A DNA stretch of 64,000 nucleotides from an uncultured Opitutia bacterium (GTDB taxonomy: Bacteria; Verrucomicrobiota; Verrucomicrobiia; Opitutales; UBA953): positions 336,176 to 400,175 of the forward strand of contig CAMFKE010000002.1 of the NCBI GenBank assembly GCA_945957395.1, in the 5' to 3' direction. Below are positions 51,444 to 61,975 of the stretch, one piece after another. Positions within the stretch are counted from its first letter, which is position 1; every line of letters begins with the position of its first letter. The position numbers were made by a program, and so were the translations under genes. The notes below the pieces were generated by a model that saw only the letters and a list, made by a program, of their open reading frames with translations, searched no databases and was not told where the DNA came from.

Positions 51444-51992
51444 TCAGTGGTGGCCTTCGTGCTCGGCGGCTTCGGCGTCCGCCTTCTTCTTGTCCCACTT
51501 GTAGTGGCTGTCGGGCAGGGTGCCGCCCAACTCGTACAGACGCGCCTTGTTGTGAACCAGCTGCTCGCGGGAGAAACCGGCCAGCGAGTAGTTGTTCTGA
51601 AGCCAGATGGCCTCCTCGGGGCAGACCTCCTGGCACAGGCCGCAGTAGATGCAGCGCAGCATGTTGATCTCGAACTCCTTGGGAGCCTTCTCCACATGCG
51701 CGTTCGGGGAATCCGCAGCGATTTCGCCGGGCGTGATGCGGATCGCCTTGGGCGGGCACACGAACTCGCACAACTGGCAGCTCACGCACTTCTCGCGACC
51801 ATGCGGGTCCTTCACCAGCACGGGCACTCCGCGGTAGCCGGCGGGAATCACAGGGCGCTCGTCCGGGTACTGAAGCGTGACGGACGGCTTCAGCATGTTG
51901 CGCGCCGTGATCTTCAGACCGCCCACGATCTGAGGCAGGTAGGTGCGCTCCAGGATCGTGAGGGGCTTTTGCTCGATGACTTTGACGGCCAT
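51444..51992 (-). CDS. nuoI: NADH-quinone oxidoreductase subunit I
   Basis: The 182-residue peripheral-arm subunit of complex I carries two [4Fe-4S] clusters (N6a, N6b): CVSCQLCEFVC (C69, C72, C75, C79) and CIYCGLCQEVC (C114, C117, C120, C124). It passes electrons toward the quinone site. The C-terminal tail is acidic with EAAEHEGHH. nuoH lies 37 bp upstream on the same strand; no other nuo gene is nearby. Confidence 0.95.
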   Translation of the reverse strand: MAVKVIEQKPLTILERTYLPQIVGGLKITARNMLKPSVTLQYPDERPVIPAGYRGVPVLVKDPHGREKCVSCQLCEFVCPPKAIRITPGEIAADSPNAHVEKAPKEFEINMLRCIYCGLCQEVCPEEAIWLQNNYSLAGFSREQLVHNKARLYELGGTLPDSHYKWDKKKADAEAAEHEGHH

Positions 51993-52029
51993 GGGCTGGG
52001 AAACTCGTTTTAAGGGTGAATCGTTGAGA

Positions 52030-53190
52030 TCAGTGGCCCGCCTTCACGCCGTAAAACACGACATAGAAGATCAGGTTGGCGATGGCCAGCGGCAGCAGCT
52101 TGCGCCAGCCGATGTCCATCACCTGGTCGTAGCGGAAACGCGGCAGCGTCCAGCGCACCCACATGAAGAAGAAGATCAGCGAGGCGAGCTTGGCCAGGAA
52201 CACGCCCAGACCCAGCACCGTCAGGGCGTAACCGCCGAAGAGGGTGTTCAGGCTCAGCAGCTCCATGAGCTTGGCGTCCGCCACCGGCGAGAGGCTCCAG
52301 CCGCCGAGGAAGAAGAGGGTGAAGAGGGCGGAACCGATGACCATGTGTCCGTACTCGGCCACGAAGAACAGACCGAACTTGAACGAGCCGTACTCGGTGT
52401 GGAAGCCGCCCACCAGGTCGGTCTCCGACTCCGGCATGTCGAACGGATGACGGTTCGTCTCCGCAAAGATGGCGACGAGGAAGATCAGCGCGCTGAGCGG
52501 ATGCGAAATGATGTGCCACATCGCCGGCACCATACCCGAGGCCACCTCGGACTGATTCAACACGATGGCGGTGAGGTTCAGCGGGCTCTCCACGCCGGGC
52601 GCCGCCGTGGCGAGCACCACAGGGATGATGGAAAGGCCCAGCGCCAGTTCATACGAGATGAGCTGCGCGGCGCCGCGCACGGCGCCCAGGAAGGGGTACT
52701 TCGAGTTCGCGGCCCAGCCGGCCAGCGTGATGCCGTACACGCCCAGCGAACTCACCGCGAACATGAACAGGAAGCCCGTGTCCACATGGCACAGCGTCAG
52801 CGGCGTGCCACCCGGCAGCATGCCGAAAGGCAGCATCACCAGCACGACGAGCGCCGGCGCCAGCGCGCACACCGGCGCGAGGTAGTAATAAGGCTTGTTC
52901 ACATGGCCCGGCACCGGGTCCTCCTTGAACAGCAGCTTGCCGCCGTCGGCCGCCGCCTGCACCAGGCCCAGCTTGCCCAGAAGCGGTCCCACCACGGGGA
53001 TCCATGCGATGAGCGGGGTGTTCGTGCGGTTGGGGCCCACGCGGCCCTGAATCCACGCCGACACCTTGCGCTCCAGCCACACGCACAGGTTGGCCATGCC
53101 CAGCACCACCGACATGATGGCGATGGCGCCCACGGCGCGAAGTAGGAGCTCGTTTTGAGCAAGAAACTCGGTGATTGCGGTCCGGTTCAT
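52030..53190 (-). CDS. nuoH: NADH-quinone oxidoreductase subunit H
   Basis: The 386-residue membrane subunit has about eight to nine helices, forming the junction with the peripheral arm near the quinone site. Signatures are ERKVSAWIQGRVGPNRT (about 40-56), GVYGITLAGWAANSKYPFLGAVRG, FAETNRHPFDMPESETDLVGGF and RWTLPRFRYDQVM at the C-terminal end. It is transcribed with nuoI. The rest of the nuo genes are not in the window, so the pair is detached. Confidence 0.95.
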   Translation of the reverse strand: MNRTAITEFLAQNELLLRAVGAIAIMSVVLGMANLCVWLERKVSAWIQGRVGPNRTNTPLIAWIPVVGPLLGKLGLVQAAADGGKLLFKEDPVPGHVNKPYYYLAPVCALAPALVVLVMLPFGMLPGGTPLTLCHVDTGFLFMFAVSSLGVYGITLAGWAANSKYPFLGAVRGAAQLISYELALGLSIIPVVLATAAPGVESPLNLTAIVLNQSEVASGMVPAMWHIISHPLSALIFLVAIFAETNRHPFDMPESETDLVGGFHTEYGSFKFGLFFVAEYGHMVIGSALFTLFFLGGWSLSPVADAKLMELLSLNTLFGGYALTVLGLGVFLAKLASLIFFFMWVRWTLPRFRYDQVMDIGWRKLLPLAIANLIFYVVFYGVKAGH

Positions 53191-53360
53191 GGATAAAAAG
53201 ACGCGGTGACGGTGCGCGTTTTACGGGGTGGTGGAAGAAAAAAGAAGTCGTCGCTAAGCCTGCGGGCGGGCGCACCGGAGGCGCCAAAGGCGAGCCCGCT
53301 TTCGCCGCCCCGGCAAGCGGGGAGGTGGAATGAAGGGATTAAGGTTCCCGGAGGGCGCCC

Positions 53361-54134
53361 CTACTCCTTTTCGCCCTCGTCGAGCTCGGCGTCCAGCTGG
53401 TCCCAGCGCTCCACGAACTCCACCGCCTTGTCGAAGCGAGGGAAACTGTCGCGGAAGCGCAGCCGCGCGTCCTGCTGCGTCTCACCCAGCGCCTCGCGCA
53501 GCTCGTCCTCCCAGCTCTCGTCGAGCTCCCAGGTCGCGGCCGCCGCGGCGAGCTCGTCCTTCAAATCCTCGGGGTGCAGGTCCAGTGCGGCGTCCAGCAC
53601 GATGTCAAACCACGCCTGCGGCTCCGTCTCGGCGATTTCCGGCCGCGCCAGGCGCGTCAGCTCGGCGCGCAGCGGCTCGATGGCCTCGGCGCGAGAGAGG
53701 AGACCGTGGGCCCAGGCCGCGCCGCAGGCGAGCAGGGGCGTCACGCGCAATTCGGGGTCGGCCCCCTGCGAGCGCACGACGGAGGAGAACGCCTTCGTCA
53801 CCTCGGCGCCGGCGAGGCGCATGAAGATGATCGGCGCGTCATACGCGGCGTACTCGCTGAGCAGGTGGTGCGCGAAGCGCTCCTTCAGCGAAAAGAGCCC
53901 GGCCAGGGGACGGATGAGCGTGGGGCAGCCCACCTCGGCGAAGATGTACGGCGCCCAGCGCACCAGATTCGCCTCGTACGCCGTGAGCGCGCGCGGCTTT
54001 TCCGCCCCGCGGTCGCACAGCGCCACCAGCTTGGCGACCACCGTCTCGTCGCCCGCCGCGTCGGCGAGCAGCTCCGGGGTCAGGTCGATGTTGTCGGAAC
54101 CGAGTTCCTTCAGAATGGCGTCAGGAGTGCGCAT
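53361..54134 (-). CDS. Uncharacterised acidic protein
   Basis: The protein is 257 residues from ATG 54134 (MRTPDAILKELGSDNIDLTP); ATGs 9 and 21 nt further upstream are alternatives. No signal peptide or membrane segment. It looks all-helical and repeat-like, with YEANLVRWAPYIFAEVGCPTLIRPLAGLFSL and QAWFDIVLDAALDLHPEDLK, and ends in an acidic DQLDAELDEGEKE. It faintly recalls DUF1186-type helical repeat proteins, which I cannot confirm. It is divergent from ettA (126 bp) and upstream of nuoH on the same strand, 170 bp away. Confidence 0.7.
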   Translation of the reverse strand: MRTPDAILKELGSDNIDLTPELLADAAGDETVVAKLVALCDRGAEKPRALTAYEANLVRWAPYIFAEVGCPTLIRPLAGLFSLKERFAHHLLSEYAAYDAPIIFMRLAGAEVTKAFSSVVRSQGADPELRVTPLLACGAAWAHGLLSRAEAIEPLRAELTRLARPEIAETEPQAWFDIVLDAALDLHPEDLKDELAAAAATWELDESWEDELREALGETQQDARLRFRDSFPRFDKAVEFVERWDQLDAELDEGEKE

Positions 54135-54260
54135 GCGCGGCATGCCATGTCGCATCGCCCGCTCGGCAACAGCGAAAATGCCCCCCCCGCCCGAAAACGC
54201 CCCGCGACCCGCCCACCTTCACACTTGGCGCGTCGCACCACGCCCCTTTTTCTCCCGCGC

Positions 54261-55940
<1,680 letters not shown>

Positions 55941-55957
55941 ACCAACGCGGAACGGCT

Positions 55958-56023
55958 AACTCGGAACGCAGAACAGAAAGTGCGCCGCCGTTAAAAGGCG
56001 AAGCCGGTGCGCTGTTCCGAGTT
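55958..56023. repeat. Inverted repeat downstream of ettA
   Basis: A perfect 10-bp arm (55958-55967, AACTCGGAAC) is matched by its reverse complement at 56014-56023, with further partial pairing inside. It lies in the 115-bp spacer before the SanA-like gene and contains repeated CGGAAC words. Confidence 0.6.
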
Positions 56024-56055
56024 CCGACCTCCCCTTTCGCACACCGCCTCGCCCC

Positions 56056-56667
56056 ATGTCCCCGCGCCTGCGCCAAATCCGGAAATTCCTTTTCCGTGCC
56101 ACGCTCGTCGGCGCGCTCGCGCTGCCGCTCGTATGCGGGCTTTGCTGGCGCACCGTGTCGGCCTCGGGCGAAGGCCGGTGCTTCGACGACCTTGCGCAAG
56201 TGCCCGCGCGACCGGTCGCCATGGTGCTCGGCTGCCCAAAATTCCTCACGAACGGCAACCCCAGCCTCGACTACTCCCGACGCGTGACCGCCGCCGCCGA
56301 GCTCTTCAAAGCCGGCAAGTGCGAGCGCATCCTGGTCAGCAGCGATGTGGACGCCCCCGCCATGCTCGAAGATGTGCGCGCCGAAGGCGTTCCGGCCGAA
56401 CGCCTCATGGCCGACAGCGGCGGCGTGCGCACCCGCGAGAGCGTCCTGCGCGCCAAATCCGTCTACGGCGTCACCACCGGCATCGTCGTCTCCCAAGAGT
56501 ACCACAACGAGCGCTCCATCTACATCGCCGAGGAAATCGGCGCCGACTGGGTCGGGTACAACGCGCAAAGCGCGGTCGGCCTGCCCAAGTGGCGCGCCCG
56601 CTCCCGCGAAGTGCTGGCCCGCGTGAAAGCCTGGCTCGACCGGCACATGCTCGACCCGCAGGGCTGA
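56056..56667 (+). CDS. SanA/YdcF family (DUF218) membrane protein
   Basis: The 203-residue protein has an N-terminal membrane segment (about 13-33, LVGALALPLVCGLCWRTV) and a DUF218 domain: ARPVAMVLGCPKFLTNGNPSLDYSRRV, GKCERILVSSDVDAP, VRTRESVLRAKSVYG, IVVSQEYHNERSIYIAEEIG. SanA relatives affect envelope barrier function in enterics, and some YdcF-like proteins bind SAM. Exact role here unknown. It precedes lysS by 75 bp. Confidence 0.85.
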   Translation: MSPRLRQIRKFLFRATLVGALALPLVCGLCWRTVSASGEGRCFDDLAQVPARPVAMVLGCPKFLTNGNPSLDYSRRVTAAAELFKAGKCERILVSSDVDAPAMLEDVRAEGVPAERLMADSGGVRTRESVLRAKSVYGVTTGIVVSQEYHNERSIYIAEEIGADWVGYNAQSAVGLPKWRARSREVLARVKAWLDRHMLDPQG

Positions 56668-56742
56668 ACAACCCTGGCCACGGGCCCTCCCGGCTTGACG
56701 CACAGCGCCGCGCCCCCAGCCTTCACGATTTTTACAAAGACC

Positions 56743-58239
56743 ATGAGCAAGAACGCCGCGCCCAACCTCAACGACATCTCCAACGACCTCTTCGCCGTCC
56801 GCAAGGCGAAGCTGGAGCAGCTGCGCGCCGCCGGCGAAGACCCGTTCCGCGCCAATTGGAACCAGACCCACACCTCCAAGCAGTGCCTCGGCCTGCTCCC
56901 CGAGGGCGTCGAGGAGTCCGCCGAACCCGTCTCCGTGGCCGGCCGCATCACCACGATCCGCATCATGGGCAAGGCCGCCTTCGTCAAGATCCTCGACCGC
57001 GACGGCGTCATCCAGCTCTACCTCACCCGCGACGGCCTCGGCGAAGAGCAGTACAACAACCACTTCAAGAAGCTGGTGGACGTGGGTGACTTCATCGGCG
57101 CCGCCGGCCCCCTCTTCCGCTCCAAGACCGGCGAGATCACCGTGCGCGCAACCTCCTACGGCCTCGTGTCCAAGGCCCTGCGCCCGCTTCCCGAGAAGTG
57201 GAACGGCATGACCGACCAGGAGCAGATTTACCGCCAGCGCTACCTCGACCTCATCTCCAACCCCGACAGCCGCGACCGCCTGCGCAAGCGCGCCAAGATC
57301 ATCGAGGAGATCCGCAAGTTCCTCTGGAGCCGCGACTTCCTCGAGGTCGAGACCCCGGCCCTCCACGCCATCGAGGGCGGCGCCGCCGCGCGCCCCTTCA
57401 AGACCCACTTCAACGCCCTCTCCTGCGACTTCGTCCTGCGCATCGCGCTCGAGCTGCACCTGAAGCGCTGCCTCGTCGGCGGCATGGACCGCGTGTTCGA
57501 GCTCGGCCGCGTCTTCCGCAACGAGGGCATCTCCCGCCGCCACAACCCGGAGTTCACCATGCTCGAGGTCTACCAGGCCTACTCCGACTACCGCGGCATG
57601 ATGGAGCTCATGCACAGCCTCACCCAGCACCTGTGTAAGGAAGTTCTGGGTACGACCAAGATCACCCGCTACGACGGCGTCGAGATCGAGCTCGGCGGCC
57701 AATGGCGCGAAGTGAAGTACAAGGACCTCATCATCGAGAAGACCGGCGACGCCGACTGGTTCTCCCGCTCCAAGGCCGACAAGATCGCCTTCTGCAAGGC
57801 CAAGCTCGGCCTTCAGGAGGTCCGCGAAGACTGGCAGGACTACGAGGTGACCAACGAGATCTTCGGCAAGCTCATCGAGCCCACCCTCATCCAGCCCACC
57901 TTCGTCACCCACATCCCGAAGGAGCTCTGCCCCCTCGCCAAGATCACCCCGACCGACGACACCACCATCGACGTGTTTGAGCTGTGCATCAACGGACAGG
58001 AGATCGCCCCCGCCTACTCCGAGCAGAACGACCCGTTCGTTCAGCGCCAGATGCTCGAGGCCCAGGCCGGCGAGGAAGTGCAGAAGATCGACCACGACTT
58101 CCTCCTCGCCATGGAACACGGCATGCCCCCCGCCGGCGGCATGGGCATCGGCATCGACCGCCTCGCCATCCTCCTCACCGGCGCCGCCAACATCCGCGAC
58201 GTCATCCTCTTCCCCACCCTGCGCCCCGAAGGCGCCTAA
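56743..58239 (+). CDS. lysS: Lysyl-tRNA synthetase (class II)
   Basis: The 498-residue enzyme charges tRNA-Lys. The OB-fold anticodon-binding domain (EPVSVAGRITTIRIMGKAAF) is followed by the class II core: motif 1 region FLEVETPAL, motif 2 FRNEGISRRHNPEFTMLEVY, and motif 3 GMGIGIDRLAILLTG. The GGAAARPFKTHFNAL lysine-site segment is present. Two positions differ from the usual text: IEGGAAARPF for IPGGAAARPF and LRIALELHLKR for LRIAPELYLKR. ATG 56743 gives the usual start. A strong terminator follows. Confidence 0.95.
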   Translation: MSKNAAPNLNDISNDLFAVRKAKLEQLRAAGEDPFRANWNQTHTSKQCLGLLPEGVEESAEPVSVAGRITTIRIMGKAAFVKILDRDGVIQLYLTRDGLGEEQYNNHFKKLVDVGDFIGAAGPLFRSKTGEITVRATSYGLVSKALRPLPEKWNGMTDQEQIYRQRYLDLISNPDSRDRLRKRAKIIEEIRKFLWSRDFLEVETPALHAIEGGAAARPFKTHFNALSCDFVLRIALELHLKRCLVGGMDRVFELGRVFRNEGISRRHNPEFTMLEVYQAYSDYRGMMELMHSLTQHLCKEVLGTTKITRYDGVEIELGGQWREVKYKDLIIEKTGDADWFSRSKADKIAFCKAKLGLQEVREDWQDYEVTNEIFGKLIEPTLIQPTFVTHIPKELCPLAKITPTDDTTIDVFELCINGQEIAPAYSEQNDPFVQRQMLEAQAGEEVQKIDHDFLLAMEHGMPPAGGMGIGIDRLAILLTGAANIRDVILFPTLRPEGA

Positions 58240-58277
58240 GAAGAGCAAAGGTGCCGGCAACGGCGCCTCCTCCTTCC

Positions 58278-58316
58278 AAGAACCGGGCCGCCTCCAGGCG
58301 CCCGGTTCTTTTGTTT
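58278..58316 (+). terminator. Rho-independent terminator of lysS
   Basis: An 11-bp stem (58278-58288 with 58300-58310) is followed by TTTTGTTTT, 39 nt after the stop codon. Confidence 0.9.
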
Positions 58317-58402
58317 TCCCCTCCCACCTCAAACCTTCCACCTCCCCGCCCTCTTTTTCATTTCCGCGCCCGGGCGATTCCGTTGCATGCAGGGCCGTCC
58401 CC

Positions 58403-59632
58403 ATGTCCTGGCCCCTATTCCTTTCCTTCCGCCAGCTCTTCCCGCCCAAGAAGTTCCCGGTCTTCGCCACCGTGTCCATCCTCGGCGTGGCGCTCGGCGT
58501 GGCCGCCCTGCTCATCGTGCAGACCGTGATGAACAGCTTCGGCGAAGAGCACCGCAAACGCATCCGCGAGAGCGTCGGCGATGTGGTCATCTCCCCCGAT
58601 TTCGGCAACCGCGTCGCGGACACACCGGCGCTGATGAAGTCCCTTGCCGCCCTCACCGGCGTGGCCGCCGTGGCCCCCCAGGTCGAAGGCCCCGTCATCA
58701 TCGAGCGCCGCAAGGACGACATCGTTTTCGGCGTCATGCGCGGCATCGATGTGAACCGCGAGGGCGCCGTCTCCCCCCTGCCCTCCTTCGTCATCGACGG
58801 AAAATTCGACGACCTCGACGACGACCGGGTGATTGTCGGACGCACCCTAGCCCGCCGTCTCGGCCTCTACACCGGCGCCAAAATCACCCTGCAGTCCCCC
58901 GTGCGTGTGGCACGCAGCCTGGGCGGCGAAAAACTCGACCTGCCCAAGGAGCTGGAGATCTGCGGCCTTCTGCACTCCGGTTTCAACGATGTGGACGCCA
59001 ACACGGTCATCGTGACGCTTCGCACCGCGCGCTCCATGCAGATGCTGGGCGCCAAGGACTCCACCGGCATACGCCTGAAACTGACCGACAAGGACGCCGC
59101 CGAAGCCGTGGCGCGCTCCTGCGCCCACCTGCTTACGGATGAGATTTCCGCGAAACCCTGGTACCTGTTCAACCAACACTTCCTGCAGGCCGTGGCGATG
59201 GAGAAGCAGATGCTGTTCCTGCTCATGTTCATCATCACGCTCGTCGCCTCCTTCTCCATCGGCAGCACGCTCTTCTCGCATGTCGTGCGTCGCAACCGCG
59301 AGATCGGCCTGCTCGGCGCGCTCGGCGCGAAACCGGCGAACATCCTCACCCTGTACCTTTCGCAAGGCTTCCTCGTCGGTCTCCTCGGTTTCGCCCTCGG
59401 CGTGGCCATGACCTTCCTCGTGCTCACCTTCCGTCAGGAAATCGTCGGCCTCCTCGGCGCCAACGATGTGCTGCTCAAACAGTACAAGTTCGACCGCGTC
59501 CCCCTCTACTACAACACCGCCGACTTCGTGAAGGCCGGCGTGCTCACGCTGGGCCTCATGACCGTCGCCGCCCTGCTGCCCGCCCTCTGGGCCTCCCGCC
59601 GCAAGCCCTCCGAGGCCATGCGCGACGCATGA
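58403..59632 (+). CDS. Lipoprotein-releasing ABC transporter permease (LolC/LolE type)
   Basis: The 409-residue FtsX-like permease starts at ATG 58403. One helix near the N-terminus (FATVSILGVALGVAALLIV) is followed by a periplasmic MacB-like domain (40-265) and three C-terminal helices (MLFLLMFIITLVASFSIG, LSQGFLVGLLGFALGVAM, LTLGLMTVAALLPALWASRR). The RNREIGLLGALGAKPANIL segment is the coupling-type loop that contacts the ATPase. It pairs with the lolD gene 87 bp downstream. A single permease gene, rather than lolC plus lolE, suggests a homodimer. Confidence 0.88.
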   Translation: MSWPLFLSFRQLFPPKKFPVFATVSILGVALGVAALLIVQTVMNSFGEEHRKRIRESVGDVVISPDFGNRVADTPALMKSLAALTGVAAVAPQVEGPVIIERRKDDIVFGVMRGIDVNREGAVSPLPSFVIDGKFDDLDDDRVIVGRTLARRLGLYTGAKITLQSPVRVARSLGGEKLDLPKELEICGLLHSGFNDVDANTVIVTLRTARSMQMLGAKDSTGIRLKLTDKDAAEAVARSCAHLLTDEISAKPWYLFNQHFLQAVAMEKQMLFLLMFIITLVASFSIGSTLFSHVVRRNREIGLLGALGAKPANILTLYLSQGFLVGLLGFALGVAMTFLVLTFRQEIVGLLGANDVLLKQYKFDRVPLYYNTADFVKAGVLTLGLMTVAALLPALWASRRKPSEAMRDA

Positions 59633-59719
59633 CGCACAGAGCCCAGAACGACGCCCTCCGGGACCTCCTTCAATCTTCCTCCTTCAACCTTCCATCTTCG
59701 CGCCCCCCCGGCGCCCGCC

Positions 59720-60406
59720 ATGTCCGTCGTCCTCTTCGCCTCCGGCCTCACCAAGTCTTTCGCCTCCCCCGGCGGGAAAATCGAGATCCTGCGCGGCGTT
59801 AACCTCGAGGTGAACGCCGGCGAGTGCGTGTCCATCCGCGGCGAATCCGGCGCGGGCAAGACCACGCTGCTGCAGATTCTCGGCGGTCTCGAAAAACCGG
59901 ATACGGGCGAACTTCGCTGGAACGGCGAGACCGTCACCGGCAAAGGCAACCGCTTCCTCGCCGAGCGCCGCGCCCGCCTGCTGGGCTATGTCTTCCAATC
60001 CTTCCACCTCGTGCCCGAGCTCTCCGCCCTGGAGAATGTCACGCTCGCCGCTCGCATCGCGGGACGCCCCGCCAAAGCCGCGCTGCCCGAGGCGAAATCC
60101 CTCCTGGTGCGCGTGGGGCTGGGCCACCGGCTCGACCACCTCCCCGGCAAACTCTCCGGCGGCGAATGCCAGCGCGTCGCCATCGCGCGCGCCCTCGTCA
60201 ACCGCCCGCCGCTCGTGCTGGCCGACGAGCCCACCGGCAACCTCGACGAAAACACCGGCGAATCCATCATGCGCCTGCTGCTCGACATGACCCGCGAGCG
60301 CGGCGTGGCCCTCGCGCTCGTCACGCACAGCCCGGCCTTCGCCGCGCGCGCCGACCGCCGGCTCATCCTGCGCCACGGCGAACTGCACGAGGGCGAATCG
60401 CTCTGA
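59720..60406 (+). CDS. lolD: Lipoprotein-releasing ABC transporter ATPase LolD
   Basis: The 228-residue ATPase has Walker A GESGAGKTTLL (about 38-48), the Q-loop, signature LSGGECQRVAIARAL, Walker B VLADEPTGNLDENTGE and the switch histidine in LALVTHSPAFA. It powers release of lipoproteins from the inner membrane for transfer to LolA. It follows the permease in the same orientation; a lipoprotein gene follows. Confidence 0.9.
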   Translation: MSVVLFASGLTKSFASPGGKIEILRGVNLEVNAGECVSIRGESGAGKTTLLQILGGLEKPDTGELRWNGETVTGKGNRFLAERRARLLGYVFQSFHLVPELSALENVTLAARIAGRPAKAALPEAKSLLVRVGLGHRLDHLPGKLSGGECQRVAIARALVNRPPLVLADEPTGNLDENTGESIMRLLLDMTRERGVALALVTHSPAFAARADRRLILRHGELHEGESL

Positions 60407-60423
60407 ACGAAAGACGCGCGATG

Positions 60424-60519
60424 CGAGACACGAGACACGAGATACGGGACGGATGGAGCCGCCGCGCGATGCGCGCGATCACCGGCTTTCCGCATTTTGC
60501 ATTCTGCATTCTGCCCTTC
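60424..60519. repeat. Short tandem repeats at the 5' end of the lipoprotein gene
   Basis: CGAGACA-like units are repeated about three times at 60424-60448, and a 7-nt unit GCATTYT is repeated with slight variation at 60492-60519. The second tract lies inside the signal-peptide coding region of the next gene. Confidence 0.75.
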
Positions 60520-61146
60520 GCTTTCGCCGGCTGCACCGACACTCACCGGGCGAACGACTGGGCGGATGTCATCACCGCCACCGTCGGCGACGGCGTCGGC
60601 GCCAAGGCCCGCTTGGGCCCTTTCCAGACAGGGCTCTACTCCGGCAACGACATGGCCGGCCTTCGCTCCGGAGAGACCGGCGAACACTGGGGCCGCGTCG
60701 CCAACTACGACTGCTACTGGCTCGTCACAGGCCGCGAACACTTCGACGGATGGATCGACGACCGCGGCCCCGTGCTGCGCCACAAGGTCGTCGCCGCCGA
60801 ATCGTTCTTCCCCTGCATCGTCATCCCGGAAGCCCCGCACCCCTACCGCCGCGAAGATTTCTTCGACGCGCGCACAGGCGGTAAGCTCACCGACGGCTCG
60901 AAAAATCACGCCTATTGGACACAATTCGAAATCGCCCTCGGCTTGAGCAAAACCGTCCGCTTCGGATTCAATCCCGGAGAACTCCTCGACGCGCTCCTAG
61001 GCCACCTCGGAGTCGACCTTTACGACGACGACAACACCCCCGAAGAAGAGGCGATACGCCGCGAAAGCCTGCTGCCGGGTAAAACCGCCCCCAAGGAACC
61101 GCTTCCCATCTACGCCGACCCGCAGCCCGGCAACGGAACGCGATAA
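60469..61146 (+). CDS. Putative outer-membrane lipoprotein
   Basis: The 225-residue protein, reading from ATG 60469, begins MRAITGFPHFAFCILPFAFA followed by GC, a lipobox-type FAGC ending at Cys22. ATG 60421 adds 16 charged residues and is an alternative, but it runs through a tandem repeat. The mature part has DWADVITATVGDGVGAKARLGPFQTGLYSG (about 26-55), a pattern seen in small lipoproteins of uncertain function, and then a soluble domain with NYDCYWLVTGREHFDGW and YWTQFEIALGLSKTVRFGFN. It follows lolD closely, which fits a substrate of the Lol system, but no function is known. Confidence 0.72.
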   Translation: MRAITGFPHFAFCILPFAFAGCTDTHRANDWADVITATVGDGVGAKARLGPFQTGLYSGNDMAGLRSGETGEHWGRVANYDCYWLVTGREHFDGWIDDRGPVLRHKVVAAESFFPCIVIPEAPHPYRREDFFDARTGGKLTDGSKNHAYWTQFEIALGLSKTVRFGFNPGELLDALLGHLGVDLYDDDNTPEEEAIRRESLLPGKTAPKEPLPIYADPQPGNGTR

Positions 61147-61245
61147 TCGCACCCGCGACAATCCCGCGCTCCGGCTTGCCGGCTCCCGCGACTCCGGCCC
61201 GCTTCCCTTCAAACTTCACCAACCCCTCGAACCCAAATCCCAACC

Positions 61246-61887
61246 ATGACTTCGCTCGCGCCCTCCCAGCTCATCACTTCCCTCAAGGCCCGCTACGCCA
61301 CCAAGGTCTTCGACAACACCCGCACGGTCCCCGCCGAGACCCTCTCCGCGCTGGAGGCCTCGCTCGTGCTCACCCCGTCGTCCTTCGGCCTTCAGCCCTG
61401 GAAGTTCATCGTCGTGCGAGACAAGGCCCTGCGCGAGAAGCTCCTCCCCCACTCCTGGAACCAGCCCCAGGTCGTGGACTGCTCCCACCTCGTCGTCTTC
61501 GCCCGCCGTGACACCACCGGCACGGCCGACATCGAGCGCTTCATCGCCGACATCTCCGCCGCCCGCTCCATCCCGGCCGAAGCCCTTTCCGGATACAAGG
61601 ACATGATGAGCGGCTTCGTCGCCCAGCACCCCGACCTCGCCGACTGGGCCGCCCACCAGGTGTACATCGCCATGGGCCAGTTCCTCACCTCCTGCGCCGT
61701 GCTCGGCGTGGACGCCTGCCCCATGGAAGGCATCACGCCCGCAAAGTACGACGAGATCCTCGGCCTCGCCGGCTCCGGCTACTCCACCGTCGTCGCCTGC
61801 CCCATCGGCTACCGTTCCGCCAACGACAAGTACGCCACGCTCGCCAAGGTCCGCCGCCCCGCCTCCGAAGTCATCGAGCACCGCTGA
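61246..61887 (+). CDS. NAD(P)H nitroreductase family protein
   Basis: The 213-residue FMN protein of the NfsB/FRase I type: SLKARYATKVFDNTRTVP (about 11-28), LTPSSFGLQPWKFIVVRDKALREKL (46-70), then SGFVAQHPDLADWAAHQVYIAMGQFLTSCAVLGVDACPMEG and the C-terminal GYRSANDKYATLAKVRRP. These enzymes reduce quinones or nitro compounds with NAD(P)H. The natural substrate is not indicated by the neighbours. It converges with tRNA-Lys. Confidence 0.88.
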   Translation: MTSLAPSQLITSLKARYATKVFDNTRTVPAETLSALEASLVLTPSSFGLQPWKFIVVRDKALREKLLPHSWNQPQVVDCSHLVVFARRDTTGTADIERFIADISAARSIPAEALSGYKDMMSGFVAQHPDLADWAAHQVYIAMGQFLTSCAVLGVDACPMEGITPAKYDEILGLAGSGYSTVVACPIGYRSANDKYATLAKVRRPASEVIEHR

Positions 61888-61928
61888 GGCGCCCCGGTTT
61901 GCGCCCGCCGGCGCGATCCGCACAAAGA

Positions 61929-61962
61929 AAGACCCCGCGGCCCGGATGGGCTGCGGGGTCTT
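61929..61962. terminator. Terminator between the nitroreductase gene and tRNA-Lys
   Basis: A 10-bp stem (61929-61938 with 61953-61962) lies between the convergent genes. On the minus strand it is followed by TTCTTTG, so it mainly ends the tRNA-Lys transcript. Confidence 0.8.
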
Positions 61963-61975
61963 CCCGTATCAAAGG

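Noticed and set aside
32017..53275. A shared GC word (GCCTGCGGGCGGGC) in spacers at 32017 and 53259, each within a hairpin
   Set aside because: Only two copies, short and GC-rich in a GC-rich genome; chance similarity cannot be excluded.
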